The notes beneath the pieces were generated by a model. The model was not told the DNA's origin. It saw only the letters and a program-made list of their open reading frames with translations, and did not search any database. This document shows, in pieces, positions 43,638 to 52,010 of a stretch of 57,068 nt of DNA. The stretch is taken from positions 1-57,068 of the forward strand of contig DEFJ01000026.1 of NCBI GenBank assembly GCA_002350725.1, written 5' to 3'. This DNA is from Cyanobacteria bacterium UBA2855 (lineage in GTDB: Bacteria; Cyanobacteriota; Vampirovibrionia; Gastranaerophilales; Gastranaerophilaceae). A program made the position numbers and the translations under genes. How positions within the stretch are numbered: the first letter of the stretch is position 1; every line of letters begins with the position of its first letter.

Positions 43638-44708
43638 TTATACAATACTTTCGAGATATCGGGCAATAATGTTAGCAATTCTCGGTGAAATTTTATAATA
43701 TTCACCATCAACGGCATTAAATACAAACTGTCTTACTTTATTACGTTCAAGCTGTAACTTTGCTTCCATACGTTTTTTACCTACTGTTGCAACTACATCT
43801 TGAATACGTTTCATAACTTGTTTTTTGTTAACTTCTGTTGCTTCAGGAAGAGTCTTTGTAATATCTTCAATAATTCTCATAGTCGCAGCCGGATCAACTT
43901 GTCGTTCCAATCCGTCAACATGCATATATTTAATAACTGTTCCGGCATCATCCTGCTCAAAACATTCTAATATTTCCTGAACCTGTTCTTCATCTTCTAT
44001 GCGTTTAAGTAACATAGCAACAGTTACAAGTTTGAGCAATTTAGGCGGTTCATACCTGATGCTTGTTCTGTTTGGTATATCTTTCATGTCATCTTGTGTA
44101 ACCGTTGGAGAAGTTTGAGTTTGTGCTGCGGGGACTTGTGGATTTTGATTTAACGGAGCAGGCTGATTTGCAGCTTGTTGCTGCTCAATAGCGGCTTCTC
44201 CGCTTTCTTCCATTTGCTGCATTACTGCATCAATATTGGATTGAGATGCAGCTTTTTCCATCAAGCCTTCATCAATATACCCTTTATCTTTTAACTCTGA
44301 AATGCTGTCTAAATATGTTTTTTTAACGTGATGTTCAATTAATTGTAAAATTTGATCTTGAGGTAATCCTTGTTTGAAAGTTTGTTTTGCAATTTCAAAA
44401 ATAGTGAATGCAATTTTTTGCATAATAGGATCCCAGAACTGTTGTGGGATACCGGAACGAATAAGGTCAACTGATTTATGAAAAGCCCATTCCGCAATAA
44501 TCTGGGTTATCATTGTGGCTTGATCGGCATTAAAACCAAGTTTATCTTGATCCTGATACAACGCTTCTCCTGCAAGGGTCGAAAAATTTAGTAACGTATT
44601 GGTTACATAATCCTTGTCGTTTTGGTTAAATTCTGCAGGAACAAGTTCTGCTGCTTGTGCTGCAAGACTTTCTGCAAATCCTTTGTAATCAAACCCTTGT
44701 ATTGCCAT
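43638..44708 (-). CDS. Unrecognised protein in the fliG position (356 aa)
   Basis: The place between fliF and fliH is where fliG usually lies, but I cannot find FliG signatures such as the EHPQ motif of the middle domain or the charged torque helix. The N-terminal 150 residues are helical and hydrophobic-patched (ATMITQIIAEWAFHKSVDLI). A Gln/Ala/Pro linker follows (about 170-205). The C-terminal 140 residues are helical (LVTVAMLLKRIEDEEQVQEI) and basic near the end (GKKRMEAKLQLERNKVRQFV). It may be a strongly diverged FliG or a lineage-specific part. A GAAGGAAA site precedes the ATG. Confidence 0.6.
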   Translation of the reverse strand: MAIQGFDYKGFAESLAAQAAELVPAEFNQNDKDYVTNTLLNFSTLAGEALYQDQDKLGFNADQATMITQIIAEWAFHKSVDLIRSGIPQQFWDPIMQKIAFTIFEIAKQTFKQGLPQDQILQLIEHHVKKTYLDSISELKDKGYIDEGLMEKAASQSNIDAVMQQMEESGEAAIEQQQAANQPAPLNQNPQVPAAQTQTSPTVTQDDMKDIPNRTSIRYEPPKLLKLVTVAMLLKRIEDEEQVQEILECFEQDDAGTVIKYMHVDGLERQVDPAATMRIIEDITKTLPEATEVNKKQVMKRIQDVVATVGKKRMEAKLQLERNKVRQFVFNAVDGEYYKISPRIANIIARYLESIV

Positions 44709-44725
44709 TTTTTATTTCCTTCTTT

Positions 44726-44887
44726 TTATTTATCTTCAACCCAACTTTTTACTTCTATTTCAAATGGTTCCGGTTCTTCTGCTGCTTTTGGTTTTTCTAT
44801 TACTGTTTCTTCTTTTTTAATTTCAGTTTTTACAGTTTTTCTGCCTGTCAGTTTCCCAAATGAATTATTTCTAAAATTGTTTGTCAT
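44726..44887 (-). CDS. 53-aa ORF between fliF and the fliG-position gene
   Basis: The ORF has an AGGA eight bases before the ATG and begins 15 bases after fliF stops. The protein starts MTNNFRNNSFGKLTGRKT, has a Lys/Glu-rich middle, and ends FEIEVKSWVEDK. That end matches the last residues of FliF (GIKSWIENNG) in the order [IV]-K-S-W-[IV]-E-[ND]. In characterised flagella the FliF C-terminal helix binds FliG, so this small protein may bind the same partner. The length is too short for most gene finders. Confidence 0.6.
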   Translation of the reverse strand: MTNNFRNNSFGKLTGRKTVKTEIKKEETVIEKPKAAEEPEPFEIEVKSWVEDK

Positions 44888-44902
44888 TATATATGTCCTG
44901 TA

Positions 44903-46573
44903 TTATCCGTTATTTTCAATCCAGCTCTTTATTCCTTCTCCGGTTAAGTCACCATCTGTATGGGCAATGTTTGCAGACAAGTTTTGTAATGCGGCAAGCA
45001 TATCAGCTTCACTCTTTTCCCCTAAATATTCACGTTGTTGTTGTTCTAACAAACCTTGAGCCAACTCGGATTGTCTGTCTGCAAGCTGTGCGGCACGAAC
45101 GTTAACATCACTAAGTTCTCTATCTTGTTCCGCTTCTTTTTGACGTAAACGTTCAACCTCAATTGCATTTTCTTCTTGAATTTGACGTACTCTGCCTGAT
45201 ACCGCTCTAAATACTATGAATAAGCCAATGGCACTGAGCGCAACTGCCAACCACCACGGATTGCCGCTTTCATCAGGCTTTGGAAGGTTTGCAGGTCTGC
45301 CTGATGCAAGGTATGGATCAACTGTATCAGAAAATGCTATAGATACGTTATCTGCTGATACTTTCGGACCTGCTGCACTTGCAACTAGTTCTTTTAATTC
45401 AGTTAAAGTTGTATCCGGTGGAAGAGCGGAACGCTCCAGCGTAACAGCAACCGTAACTTCTTCAATTGTTCCGGGTTTTAAATATTCATTTAATTGTGTT
45501 CTGCTAACGCCGTATTGAGTTTCGGTTGCAGAACGAGAGTAACTTCTGTTTTGACTTGAATTGTTGGTTGAATTACCCATCCCGTTTGGAAGATATACGC
45601 TAACCGCATTTGTTCCTGCGCTGTTATCTTGTGTTTGATCTCCGAGTCCTTCTGTAAATGTTTGTTCGTTTACGGAAGTTTTTGTGTCGGGATCATACAT
45701 TGTGCTGAATTTTTCAGCCGGATTATCTCTTAAAAACGTGCTAACAGTTGCAACATAGTTACCTTTTCCGATTAGTCTGTCAAGTTGAAGCATAACTTTT
45801 TGCTGCATATATTTATCATTTTCTTCTATTCTTGCAAGCATTTCATCGGACGCATTCATAATGCTGTGATATACGTTACCGTTTGTATCGGTTATTGATA
45901 TGTTTTCGGCTTCCAATCCTGAAACACTGCCTAAAAGCAAATTAGAAATAGCTTTAACTTTTAAAGGTTCAAGCTTTTCTCCGGAAGGAATAACAATCTG
46001 AACCGTTGCTGTTATTGGTTTTTGTTGCGAAGTAAACATTGTCTGTTCCGGAATGGAAATAAATACCGAAGCGTTTTCTATCGGCTTAATTTTTCTGATT
46101 AATCTTGATAACTCACCGTTTACAGCACGAGTCAAACGAATTTTTTTATCTTCTTTGGTAGAAGTAAAATCACCTTTATCAAAAATTTCTAAGCCTACAT
46201 TTTGATCCATCAAACCGCTTTGAACTATTTGAATTAAGGCTTCATCACGCTGAGCTGTTGTACATTTTTTCATACCTGTTGTACAATCACCTTTTTTGAG
46301 GTACAGCCTTGATTTAGTACCATCTAACGAACGGGATACCGCAATATTATATCTTGCAAGCAATGCCTGTATTTCGATTGCTTTACCTAAATTATCCGTA
46401 GTAAGCAAATCAACATCTTCTTTTATTGCTTCTTCTGATACAGTTTGACCATTTTTACTGTTCCCGTTAGAGCTTACAACGCCAATCGTTATAAACAATG
46501 CAAGAAGTAATACTACACCACCGATTATCCCATATAATAAAGGTTTGTTTTCAAGAATTTTTTCAAAGTCCAT
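44903..46573 (-). CDS. fliF: Flagellar MS-ring protein FliF
   Basis: This 556-residue protein has the FliF plan: an N-terminal membrane span (about 14-34, LLYGIIGGVVLLLALFITIG), ring-building domains (LARYNIAVSR; LTRAVNGELSRLI; IENASVFISIPE), a variable Ser/Asn-rich loop (about 320-350), a second span (about 440-458) and a cytoplasmic tail ending GIKSWIENNG. That C-terminal helix is the FliG-binding element in known systems. The K-K-G-D-C...C insert near residue 95 (two cysteines ten apart) is unusual and may form a disulfide. Confidence 0.92.
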   Translation of the reverse strand: MDFEKILENKPLLYGIIGGVVLLLALFITIGVVSSNGNSKNGQTVSEEAIKEDVDLLTTDNLGKAIEIQALLARYNIAVSRSLDGTKSRLYLKKGDCTTGMKKCTTAQRDEALIQIVQSGLMDQNVGLEIFDKGDFTSTKEDKKIRLTRAVNGELSRLIRKIKPIENASVFISIPEQTMFTSQQKPITATVQIVIPSGEKLEPLKVKAISNLLLGSVSGLEAENISITDTNGNVYHSIMNASDEMLARIEENDKYMQQKVMLQLDRLIGKGNYVATVSTFLRDNPAEKFSTMYDPDTKTSVNEQTFTEGLGDQTQDNSAGTNAVSVYLPNGMGNSTNNSSQNRSYSRSATETQYGVSRTQLNEYLKPGTIEEVTVAVTLERSALPPDTTLTELKELVASAAGPKVSADNVSIAFSDTVDPYLASGRPANLPKPDESGNPWWLAVALSAIGLFIVFRAVSGRVRQIQEENAIEVERLRQKEAEQDRELSDVNVRAAQLADRQSELAQGLLEQQQREYLGEKSEADMLAALQNLSANIAHTDGDLTGEGIKSWIENNG

Positions 46574-46602
46574 CTTATCCCCGTCTGTTATTTAAACTTT
46601 AA

Positions 46603-46941
46603 CTATACCTGAATTTGCATAATTTTATCGTATGCTTGAATAACTTTACCCACAGCCGTAGTTGCAACATTTACACTGATTTCTGATTTTGACATAGCAA
46701 TCATTACATCGTGGATATCAATGTTTTTGTTGCCTGACATAACGTCTTTTAATAAATCATCAGGAGCATTTACCTCTTTATTAAAGTTTTCAATCATACC
46801 GGCAAACACTGTCTGAAAATCAGCCTTTTTTGTTGTATCCATGCTATCCAAGCGCGCAGAAGGTATTCCGCCAAATCCGGGTGCAATCTTTGAACCCTGA
46901 ATTCTGCTTTGTAAATCATATTTAGGAATATAACTTGACAT
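46603..46941 (-). CDS. fliE: Flagellar hook-basal body protein FliE
   Basis: The C-terminal 75 residues match FliE: DFQTVFAGMIENFNKEVN, SGNKNIDIHDVMIAMSKSEI and TTAVGKVIQAYDKIMQIQV. FliE joins the MS ring to the rod. The 112-residue length is normal. It heads the operon and has a strong GGGAGG ribosome site. The typical rod genes flgB and flgC, often upstream, are not here. Confidence 0.92.
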   Translation of the reverse strand: MSSYIPKYDLQSRIQGSKIAPGFGGIPSARLDSMDTTKKADFQTVFAGMIENFNKEVNAPDDLLKDVMSGNKNIDIHDVMIAMSKSEISVNVATTAVGKVIQAYDKIMQIQV

Positions 46942-47117
46942 ATTTATACCTCCCTCTTGTTTTATTCTAACTGTTTTTTAGAAAAAATGTTGGTAATTTT
47001 GCCAAAAATCATACATTTGTTGTACTTAAAAGCACTAATTTCATACAAAACTACCTGAAAGGTATATAATGATTTATTTCAGAATGTCCATTAAATTTCC
47101 ATATTTATACAGAAAAA

Positions 47118-47705
47118 TTATCTTTTTAAGTCGTTTCCTATAGTATTTTTTGTAGAAAACATTTTGCTGTTTGTAAACACCGTTTCTATATTACCCATAC
47201 TAAGAGAGGCTTCTTCCAGCATGTTCAGTTGTATTTCTCTATTTTTCAAATTTTCAAGCGGTGACAGAACCCAATGTTTATCAGAAGATTTAGCAGCATT
47301 TATCGCATATTCTTCGTATATATCGTTTGCTCTTTGAGCGGACTTAAATTTTAATGTTCCAATCGTGTCCATTGAATTATATTTGTCACCTGCCGGAGCT
47401 ATTGTATAAAAGTGGATAATGTTATCTTCTCTATCGTATGGGAAAATAGAATTTTTTATCACACTGTTGTCTTTTTTATTAACAAATTCAAACATAAATT
47501 TTTTTAGTTTTTTGCCGGTACCTAAAATTTTTAAATCCCAAAACTTTGTTTTGGATAATCGTTGTTCAATTCCCTTAAATTCGGCTTTATCTTCTGCTGA
47601 CATTTTGGCTATAACTTTTAATGCAGAATAATGTTTAATTAATTTACCAAAACTCAGTTGGTTATTATTCTGAGGGGCATAATTTTCAATTTTATTAATT
47701 CGCAT
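47118..47705 (-). CDS. Hypothetical protein with N-terminal F-x-K motif (195 aa)
   Basis: The family is not recognised. The protein is soluble with no signal peptide. The first 23 residues are Asn/Gln-rich and lead to QLSFGKLI, the same arrangement as in other hypothetical proteins here. The rest is alpha/beta with a central SIFPYDREDNIIHFYTIAP stretch and a helical C-terminus. It stands alone between fliE and dnaG and has no strong ribosome site. Confidence 0.55.
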   Translation of the reverse strand: MRINKIENYAPQNNNQLSFGKLIKHYSALKVIAKMSAEDKAEFKGIEQRLSKTKFWDLKILGTGKKLKKFMFEFVNKKDNSVIKNSIFPYDREDNIIHFYTIAPAGDKYNSMDTIGTLKFKSAQRANDIYEEYAINAAKSSDKHWVLSPLENLKNREIQLNMLEEASLSMGNIETVFTNSKMFSTKNTIGNDLKR

Positions 47706-47875
47706 ATAAAACGGGCTCCCAATTTCTAGTGTAATTGCTATGTATATTTACAAATATATTCAAAAATAATTAGTTAAAAATTTTCAAATAATGTATATCT
47801 ACGTTTTTATTGTAGCTAAAAATTTTAGAAATGCAATAGGTAATGTAGTATTAATTTGTGTTAATTGACAAAATT

Positions 47876-47904
47876 TTGATTAAAAATTTTGTTAGTGTTA
47901 GAAT
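47876..47904 (+). promoter_or_regulatory. Promoter of dnaG-rpoD
   Basis: TTGATT (47876-47881), 17-base spacer, TAGAAT (47899-47904), 17 bases before the dnaG ATG; the implied leader is about ten bases. Confidence 0.45.
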
Positions 47905-47921
47905 GTTGTCACGGTGTATAT

Positions 47922-49823
47922 ATGACAAAAACTTTGGAAGAAGTAACAGCAGAAATAAAAAACAGACTTGATATCGTAGAAGTGGTATCTGAGCAGGTTA
48001 TTCTAAAGAAAAATGGCGGAAGATATTGGGGATTGTGTCCGTTCCACAAGGAAAAAACACCCTCTTTTTCCGTAAATCCTCAGTTGGGCATTTATAAATG
48101 TTTTGGCTGCGGCGAGGGTGGTGATGCGCTGTCTTTTATTATGAAAACCAAAAATATGGAATTTATGGACGTAATAAAAGATTTGGCGGCAAAATATGGT
48201 ATCGAAATGCCTAAAACCTTTAAAAAGGGTGAGGACACAAGAGATTTAAAAGAACAAATGATGAGAGCTTGTGAAAAAGCTGCCGTATTTTATCACGATT
48301 TGCTGGTAAATCATAAATCTCCTGAAATTAAAGCTGCAACAAAGTATTTGGGAGAGCGCTCAATTTCAAGAGAAATAATAGATAAATTTACATTAGGTAT
48401 TGCACCAAAATCTTATACAACATTATATGATGTACTAAAACAAGAATTTTCTGATGAAGTATTAGAAAAAGCAGGACTTGTTCTTCCGGCAAAAGACGGT
48501 AAAGGCTGTGTAGACAGATTTAGGGGAAGAATAATAATTCCGATTCAAAATGAAGAAGGCGATGTTGTTGCGTTTGGTGCAAGAGCATTAACTGCTGAGC
48601 AAAACCCTAAGTATCTTAATTCCGCAGACTCTCTTATATATAATAAAAGTAAATTGTTATATGGAATGTATACTGCAAAAGATGCGATTAAAAAAGAAGA
48701 TGGCGTTATATTAATGGAGGGGTATTTTGATGTAATTTCCGCTCAAGCTCATGGAGTTGAAAATGTTGTTGGAGTTTGCGGAACAGCTCTTACATCGGAT
48801 CATATAAAATTAATTTCACGTTACTCAAAATCACGCAGAATATATTTATCTTTTGACACTGATTCCGCCGGTCAAAAGGCTACTGTTAGAGGTGCAACGA
48901 TTATTCGTGAAGCATTTGAGGGATTAGGAAACATAAAACAATTTGATGAAAGTTATATTTCCTCTTCTGAGGATAAATATTCATGTGAGATTAGAGTTAT
49001 ATCTCCTCCGGAAGGAAAAGATCCTGATGAATTTATACGTACGGTTGGGGCGGAAAGTTTTAAGTCAATAGTTGAGAATGCTCCGTTATTAATTGATTTT
49101 CAGGTAAATAATTTTTTAAAACATAAAAATGAATACAAAACACCTCAGGAAAAAACAAAGTACATAAAAGAATTTCTACCTGTACTTTTAGAAATAAATA
49201 ATGAGATTATTCGTTCGGAATATGTAAAAATGGTGTCAGATGCTCTTAAAATAGACGAGCGCGCATTAAATTCCGAATTACGAAAACTGGTATATAGCAA
49301 TAGTATTCAACCTGTTTCTAATCAAGAAGTTAAACAAATTGTAACAAAAAATGTATCAATTTCAGAAAAAGCGCAAAAAAATTTATTGAGTGTTTTTTTT
49401 GTAGGCGACACTCATTTCACATTTGCTCAAATTAATGAAATGATTGACAGTTCGTACTTTTCAAATGAAACGTTAATAAATGTAAAATCTACAATTGACA
49501 AATTAATATGTACCGTAAATAATGTAAAGGAATTAATCAATCAATTGTATACCGTATATATTGAAAATCCTGAAATACAGCAGGTTTTGACGGATTTGAT
49601 AAACATAGCGGAAACGTTTACAGGACTCTCACCGGAAGATTTTCAGAGTGTGATTGAAGAAAATATTATCAGGCTCAGAAGATGTAAGTGGGAAGAAGAA
49701 AAAGAGAAGATGCGAAATCTGTACAAAAATGCAGATGAAGATGAAACCGAAGCGTTAAAAATTCAAATGCAATTAAGAGATAAAATAAATAATAGAATAA
49801 AATCGGAGAAAATGAATGACTAA
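47922..49823 (+). CDS. dnaG: DNA primase
   Basis: Makes RNA primers at the replication fork. The N-terminal CHC2 zinc site is CPFHKEKTPSF with YKCFGCGEGGD. The TOPRIM core is seen in EGYFDVISAQAHGVENVVG and SFDTDSAGQKAT. The C-terminal helicase-binding region is diverged but present, giving 633 residues. I start at ATG 47922; the upstream in-frame start at 47889 would lie before the -10 box. rpoD overlaps its 3' end by eight bases, keeping part of the classic macromolecular-synthesis operon (without rpsU). Confidence 0.96.
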   Translation: MTKTLEEVTAEIKNRLDIVEVVSEQVILKKNGGRYWGLCPFHKEKTPSFSVNPQLGIYKCFGCGEGGDALSFIMKTKNMEFMDVIKDLAAKYGIEMPKTFKKGEDTRDLKEQMMRACEKAAVFYHDLLVNHKSPEIKAATKYLGERSISREIIDKFTLGIAPKSYTTLYDVLKQEFSDEVLEKAGLVLPAKDGKGCVDRFRGRIIIPIQNEEGDVVAFGARALTAEQNPKYLNSADSLIYNKSKLLYGMYTAKDAIKKEDGVILMEGYFDVISAQAHGVENVVGVCGTALTSDHIKLISRYSKSRRIYLSFDTDSAGQKATVRGATIIREAFEGLGNIKQFDESYISSSEDKYSCEIRVISPPEGKDPDEFIRTVGAESFKSIVENAPLLIDFQVNNFLKHKNEYKTPQEKTKYIKEFLPVLLEINNEIIRSEYVKMVSDALKIDERALNSELRKLVYSNSIQPVSNQEVKQIVTKNVSISEKAQKNLLSVFFVGDTHFTFAQINEMIDSSYFSNETLINVKSTIDKLICTVNNVKELINQLYTVYIENPEIQQVLTDLINIAETFTGLSPEDFQSVIEENIIRLRRCKWEEEKEKMRNLYKNADEDETEALKIQMQLRDKINNRIKSEKMND

Positions 49824-50916
49824 AAAAAGACAACCCGGCTCCTCAATTGTAAGTGTTTTGGATGATGAAGCACTAAGTTTAGGCGATTTAGGCGAGGATG
49901 AAAATTTAGACGTAGACGATAGCGGTGTTAACTACATGAACATGGATATCAGCACTGATAATATTGAAGATATCGTTACCGAAAAAATGGAACATAAAAT
50001 GGGTATGGATGATATATACATGATGGGTAGTCATGATGAAGAATCCTCTCCTGATATGGATGTTCCAAAAGGTATTGCGGTTGATGATCCGGTAAGATTG
50101 TATTTAAGAGAAATCGGAAGAATTAAGCTTCTATCCGCAAACGAAGAAATTGAACTTGCGCGAAAAATTCTGGAAGGCGGTACTCCGGGTGCTATTGCAA
50201 AAAGAAAATTAGTACAAGCAAACCTACGTTTGGTAGTTAGTATTGCAAAGAAATATGTTGGCAGAGGAATGTTATTCTTAGACTTAATTCAAGAAGGTAA
50301 TTTAGGTTTGATTCGTGCTGCCGAAAAGTTTGATCACGAAAGAGGTTTTAAGTTTTCAACATATGCAACTTGGTGGATTAGACAAGCTATTACTCGTGCA
50401 ATAGCTGATCAGGCAAGAACAATTCGTATTCCTGTCCATATGGTTGAAACTATTAATAAATTGAAAAAAGTTACAAGAAGATTAGCTCAAGAGCTTTCGA
50501 GAAAACCAACCGAAGACGAATTGGCTATTGAAATGAATGTTTCTATTCCGAAACTTCGTGAAATTATCAAAATAGCACAAGAACCTTTATCTCTTGAAAC
50601 TCCTATCGGTAAAGAAGAAGATTCAAGATTGGGTGACTTTATAGAAGATAAGGAAGCTGATGCTCCTATTAAAACTGTGGCATCAGAACTTTTAAGAGAA
50701 GACCTTGCAGAAGTTCTTTGCACATTATCTCCAAGAGAACGTGATGTATTGAGATTGCGTTTTGGTATGGATGACGGTCGTCAAAGAACATTAGAAGAAG
50801 TAGGTCAGTTGTTCGGTGTTACTCGTGAACGTATCAGACAAATTGAGGCAAAAGCTTTAAGAAAACTTCGTCACCCTAACAGAAGTAAACGATTAAGAGA
50901 ATATGTTGAATCATAG
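49816..50916 (+). CDS. rpoD: RNA polymerase primary sigma factor
   Basis: Sigma70 with region 1.2 (DDPVRLYLREIGRIKLLSAN), region 2 (NLRLVVSIAKKYVGRGMLFL, FSTYATWWIRQAITRAIADQ), region 3 (RKPTEDELAIEMNVS) and region 4 (LSPRERDVLRLRFGMDDG, VTRERIRQIEAKALRKLRH). At 366 residues it is short: the N-terminal 90 residues are an acidic Asp/Met-rich segment and there is no large non-conserved insert. It is the main sigma, consistent with the TTGnnn/TATAAT promoters seen in the window. A terminator follows. Confidence 0.97.
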   Translation: MTKKRQPGSSIVSVLDDEALSLGDLGEDENLDVDDSGVNYMNMDISTDNIEDIVTEKMEHKMGMDDIYMMGSHDEESSPDMDVPKGIAVDDPVRLYLREIGRIKLLSANEEIELARKILEGGTPGAIAKRKLVQANLRLVVSIAKKYVGRGMLFLDLIQEGNLGLIRAAEKFDHERGFKFSTYATWWIRQAITRAIADQARTIRIPVHMVETINKLKKVTRRLAQELSRKPTEDELAIEMNVSIPKLREIIKIAQEPLSLETPIGKEEDSRLGDFIEDKEADAPIKTVASELLREDLAEVLCTLSPRERDVLRLRFGMDDGRQRTLEEVGQLFGVTRERIRQIEAKALRKLRHPNRSKRLREYVES

Positions 50917-50921
50917 CTTTG

Positions 50922-50948
50922 AAAAATCCCGTTTATACGGGATTTTTT
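50922..50948 (+). terminator. Rho-independent terminator after rpoD
   Basis: AAAAATCCCGT pairs with ACGGGATTTTT, TTAT loop, T-run. Confidence 0.88.
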
Positions 50949-50997
50949 AAATTTAAAGTTATAGCAAAAATTTTTATTCAGAGGTTTTCGTTAAAAT

Positions 50998-51534
50998 ATG
51001 AATGTATCATTTACAGGTGTAAAAGTAGTAAAAATAGGTAGAAGTAAATTTCCTGAGCCGATAAATTATTCCGTCGAGGGTGTTATTAAAAATGCTACGG
51101 CAGATGCTGAAGGTATTCAGGTAAAATGTGAACTTACCAACGATGGGATGTTGACCGGAAATCCGGAGACAGACCAATTTGTAAGACTGCAAGATGCTTA
51201 TCATGAGGCTATGAAAAAAGTCGGATATGATTTGTATTTAGAAGGAGATAAGAATACTATAAGCATAAAGCATGAAAAATATTACGTTACAGATAAAGAC
51301 CTTGGAGCAAAATTATTATTTGTAAATACAAAGCTGAATGGGTACGGAATTAACTTGGCAGATCCTAAAGATAGAATATTGTTACCAATTTATTCTATTA
51401 TAGGCAATGCCCTAAAACAGATTAAAGAAACAGCTAAATTAAGTCAAGAACAAATGTCAGTTGTTAATGAAATGTTTGAAAAAATAAACAAAAATGCAGT
51501 TGACTTTATTGAAGATATAATGCCGTTTGAATAA
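50998..51534 (+). CDS. Hypothetical protein with N-terminal SFTG motif (178 aa)
   Basis: The family is not recognised. It starts MNVSFTGVKVVKIG, the most compact case of the short F-x-G motif found in other hypothetical proteins of the window. It has no signal peptide or membrane span. The middle is beta-rich (GYDLYLEGDKNTISIKHEKY) and the last 50 residues are helical. An AGAGG lies 12 bases before the ATG, rather far. It is convergent with the XRE regulator. Confidence 0.6.
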   Translation: MNVSFTGVKVVKIGRSKFPEPINYSVEGVIKNATADAEGIQVKCELTNDGMLTGNPETDQFVRLQDAYHEAMKKVGYDLYLEGDKNTISIKHEKYYVTDKDLGAKLLFVNTKLNGYGINLADPKDRILLPIYSIIGNALKQIKETAKLSQEQMSVVNEMFEKINKNAVDFIEDIMPFE

Positions 51535-51540
51535 TTTCGT

Positions 51541-51942
51541 TTAATGTATTTGAAAAACACATTTTGTACAATGAGCTTTCGGATGAAGCATTAAATTATC
51601 CTCTAAATCATACATTTTGGCAATTCTTGTTACCAGAGGAGCTCCGCATTTAGGGCATTTTAATCCGCCTGCGCCGTTCAAAATTAATTCTTTCAAACTT
51701 TCTATAATTTGATCTGATACAAAATTGGTGTCAAAATCTTTTTCCAGTTTTTTTATATCTTTAGCGTCACACTTCAACCCTTTTGCAAGTTTTTGTCTGA
51801 CTGTGACCGGTAAAAACAATTCTTTGCCGGATTCAATCTCTTCTATTTGAGATATATCAAGGTTGCAAGCTATTGCAAGTCCTTTTGGGGACATTCCCAA
51901 AAAATCGCGTCTTGTTTGTACAAATTGAGCCAAAGTTTTCAT
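51541..51942 (-). CDS. XRE-type HTH protein with zinc ribbon (133 aa)
   Basis: The N-terminal 60 residues form a helix-turn-helix of the XRE kind (SPKGLAIACNLDISQIEEIE). The C-terminus has a four-cysteine zinc ribbon (LKCPKCGAPL ... HCTKCVFQIH). I start at the ATG at 51942: a TACAAT -10 box lies six bases upstream, so the longer frame to 51978 would begin outside the transcript. It may regulate the divergent symporter gene, which is inference from position only. Confidence 0.65.
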   Translation of the reverse strand: MKTLAQFVQTRRDFLGMSPKGLAIACNLDISQIEEIESGKELFLPVTVRQKLAKGLKCDAKDIKKLEKDFDTNFVSDQIIESLKELILNGAGGLKCPKCGAPLVTRIAKMYDLEDNLMLHPKAHCTKCVFQIH

Positions 51943-51948
51943 AGTAGG

Positions 51949-51954
51949 ATTGTA
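51949..51954 (-). promoter_or_regulatory. Extended -10 box of the XRE gene, likely leaderless
   Basis: On the minus strand TGC-TACAAT, then six bases to the ATG at 51942. There is no ribosome site and no good -35 box, as is usual for extended -10 promoters. Confidence 0.45.
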
Positions 51955-51964
51955 GCATAAACAT

Positions 51965-51992
51965 TTTACATTTCCCATGTTTAGTATATAAT
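51965..51992 (+). promoter_or_regulatory. Promoter of the DctA-type symporter gene
   Basis: TTTACA (51965-51970), 16-base spacer, TATAAT (51987-51992), then GAGG and a TTG start at 52011. Confidence 0.55.
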
Positions 51993-52010
51993 CTTATTGA
52001 GGTACCTAAT

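Noticed and set aside
44622..45059. Plus-strand ORFs of 60-145 codons opposite fliF and the fliG-position gene
   Set aside because: They lack ribosome sites, have low-complexity Phe/Ser/Leu composition and mirror real genes on the other strand.
40640..46941. Virulence-type type III secretion system
   Set aside because: fliE, flagellar-type FliF with C-terminal FliG-binding tail, and FlhA-like sequence favour a flagellum; no secretin or needle gene is present.
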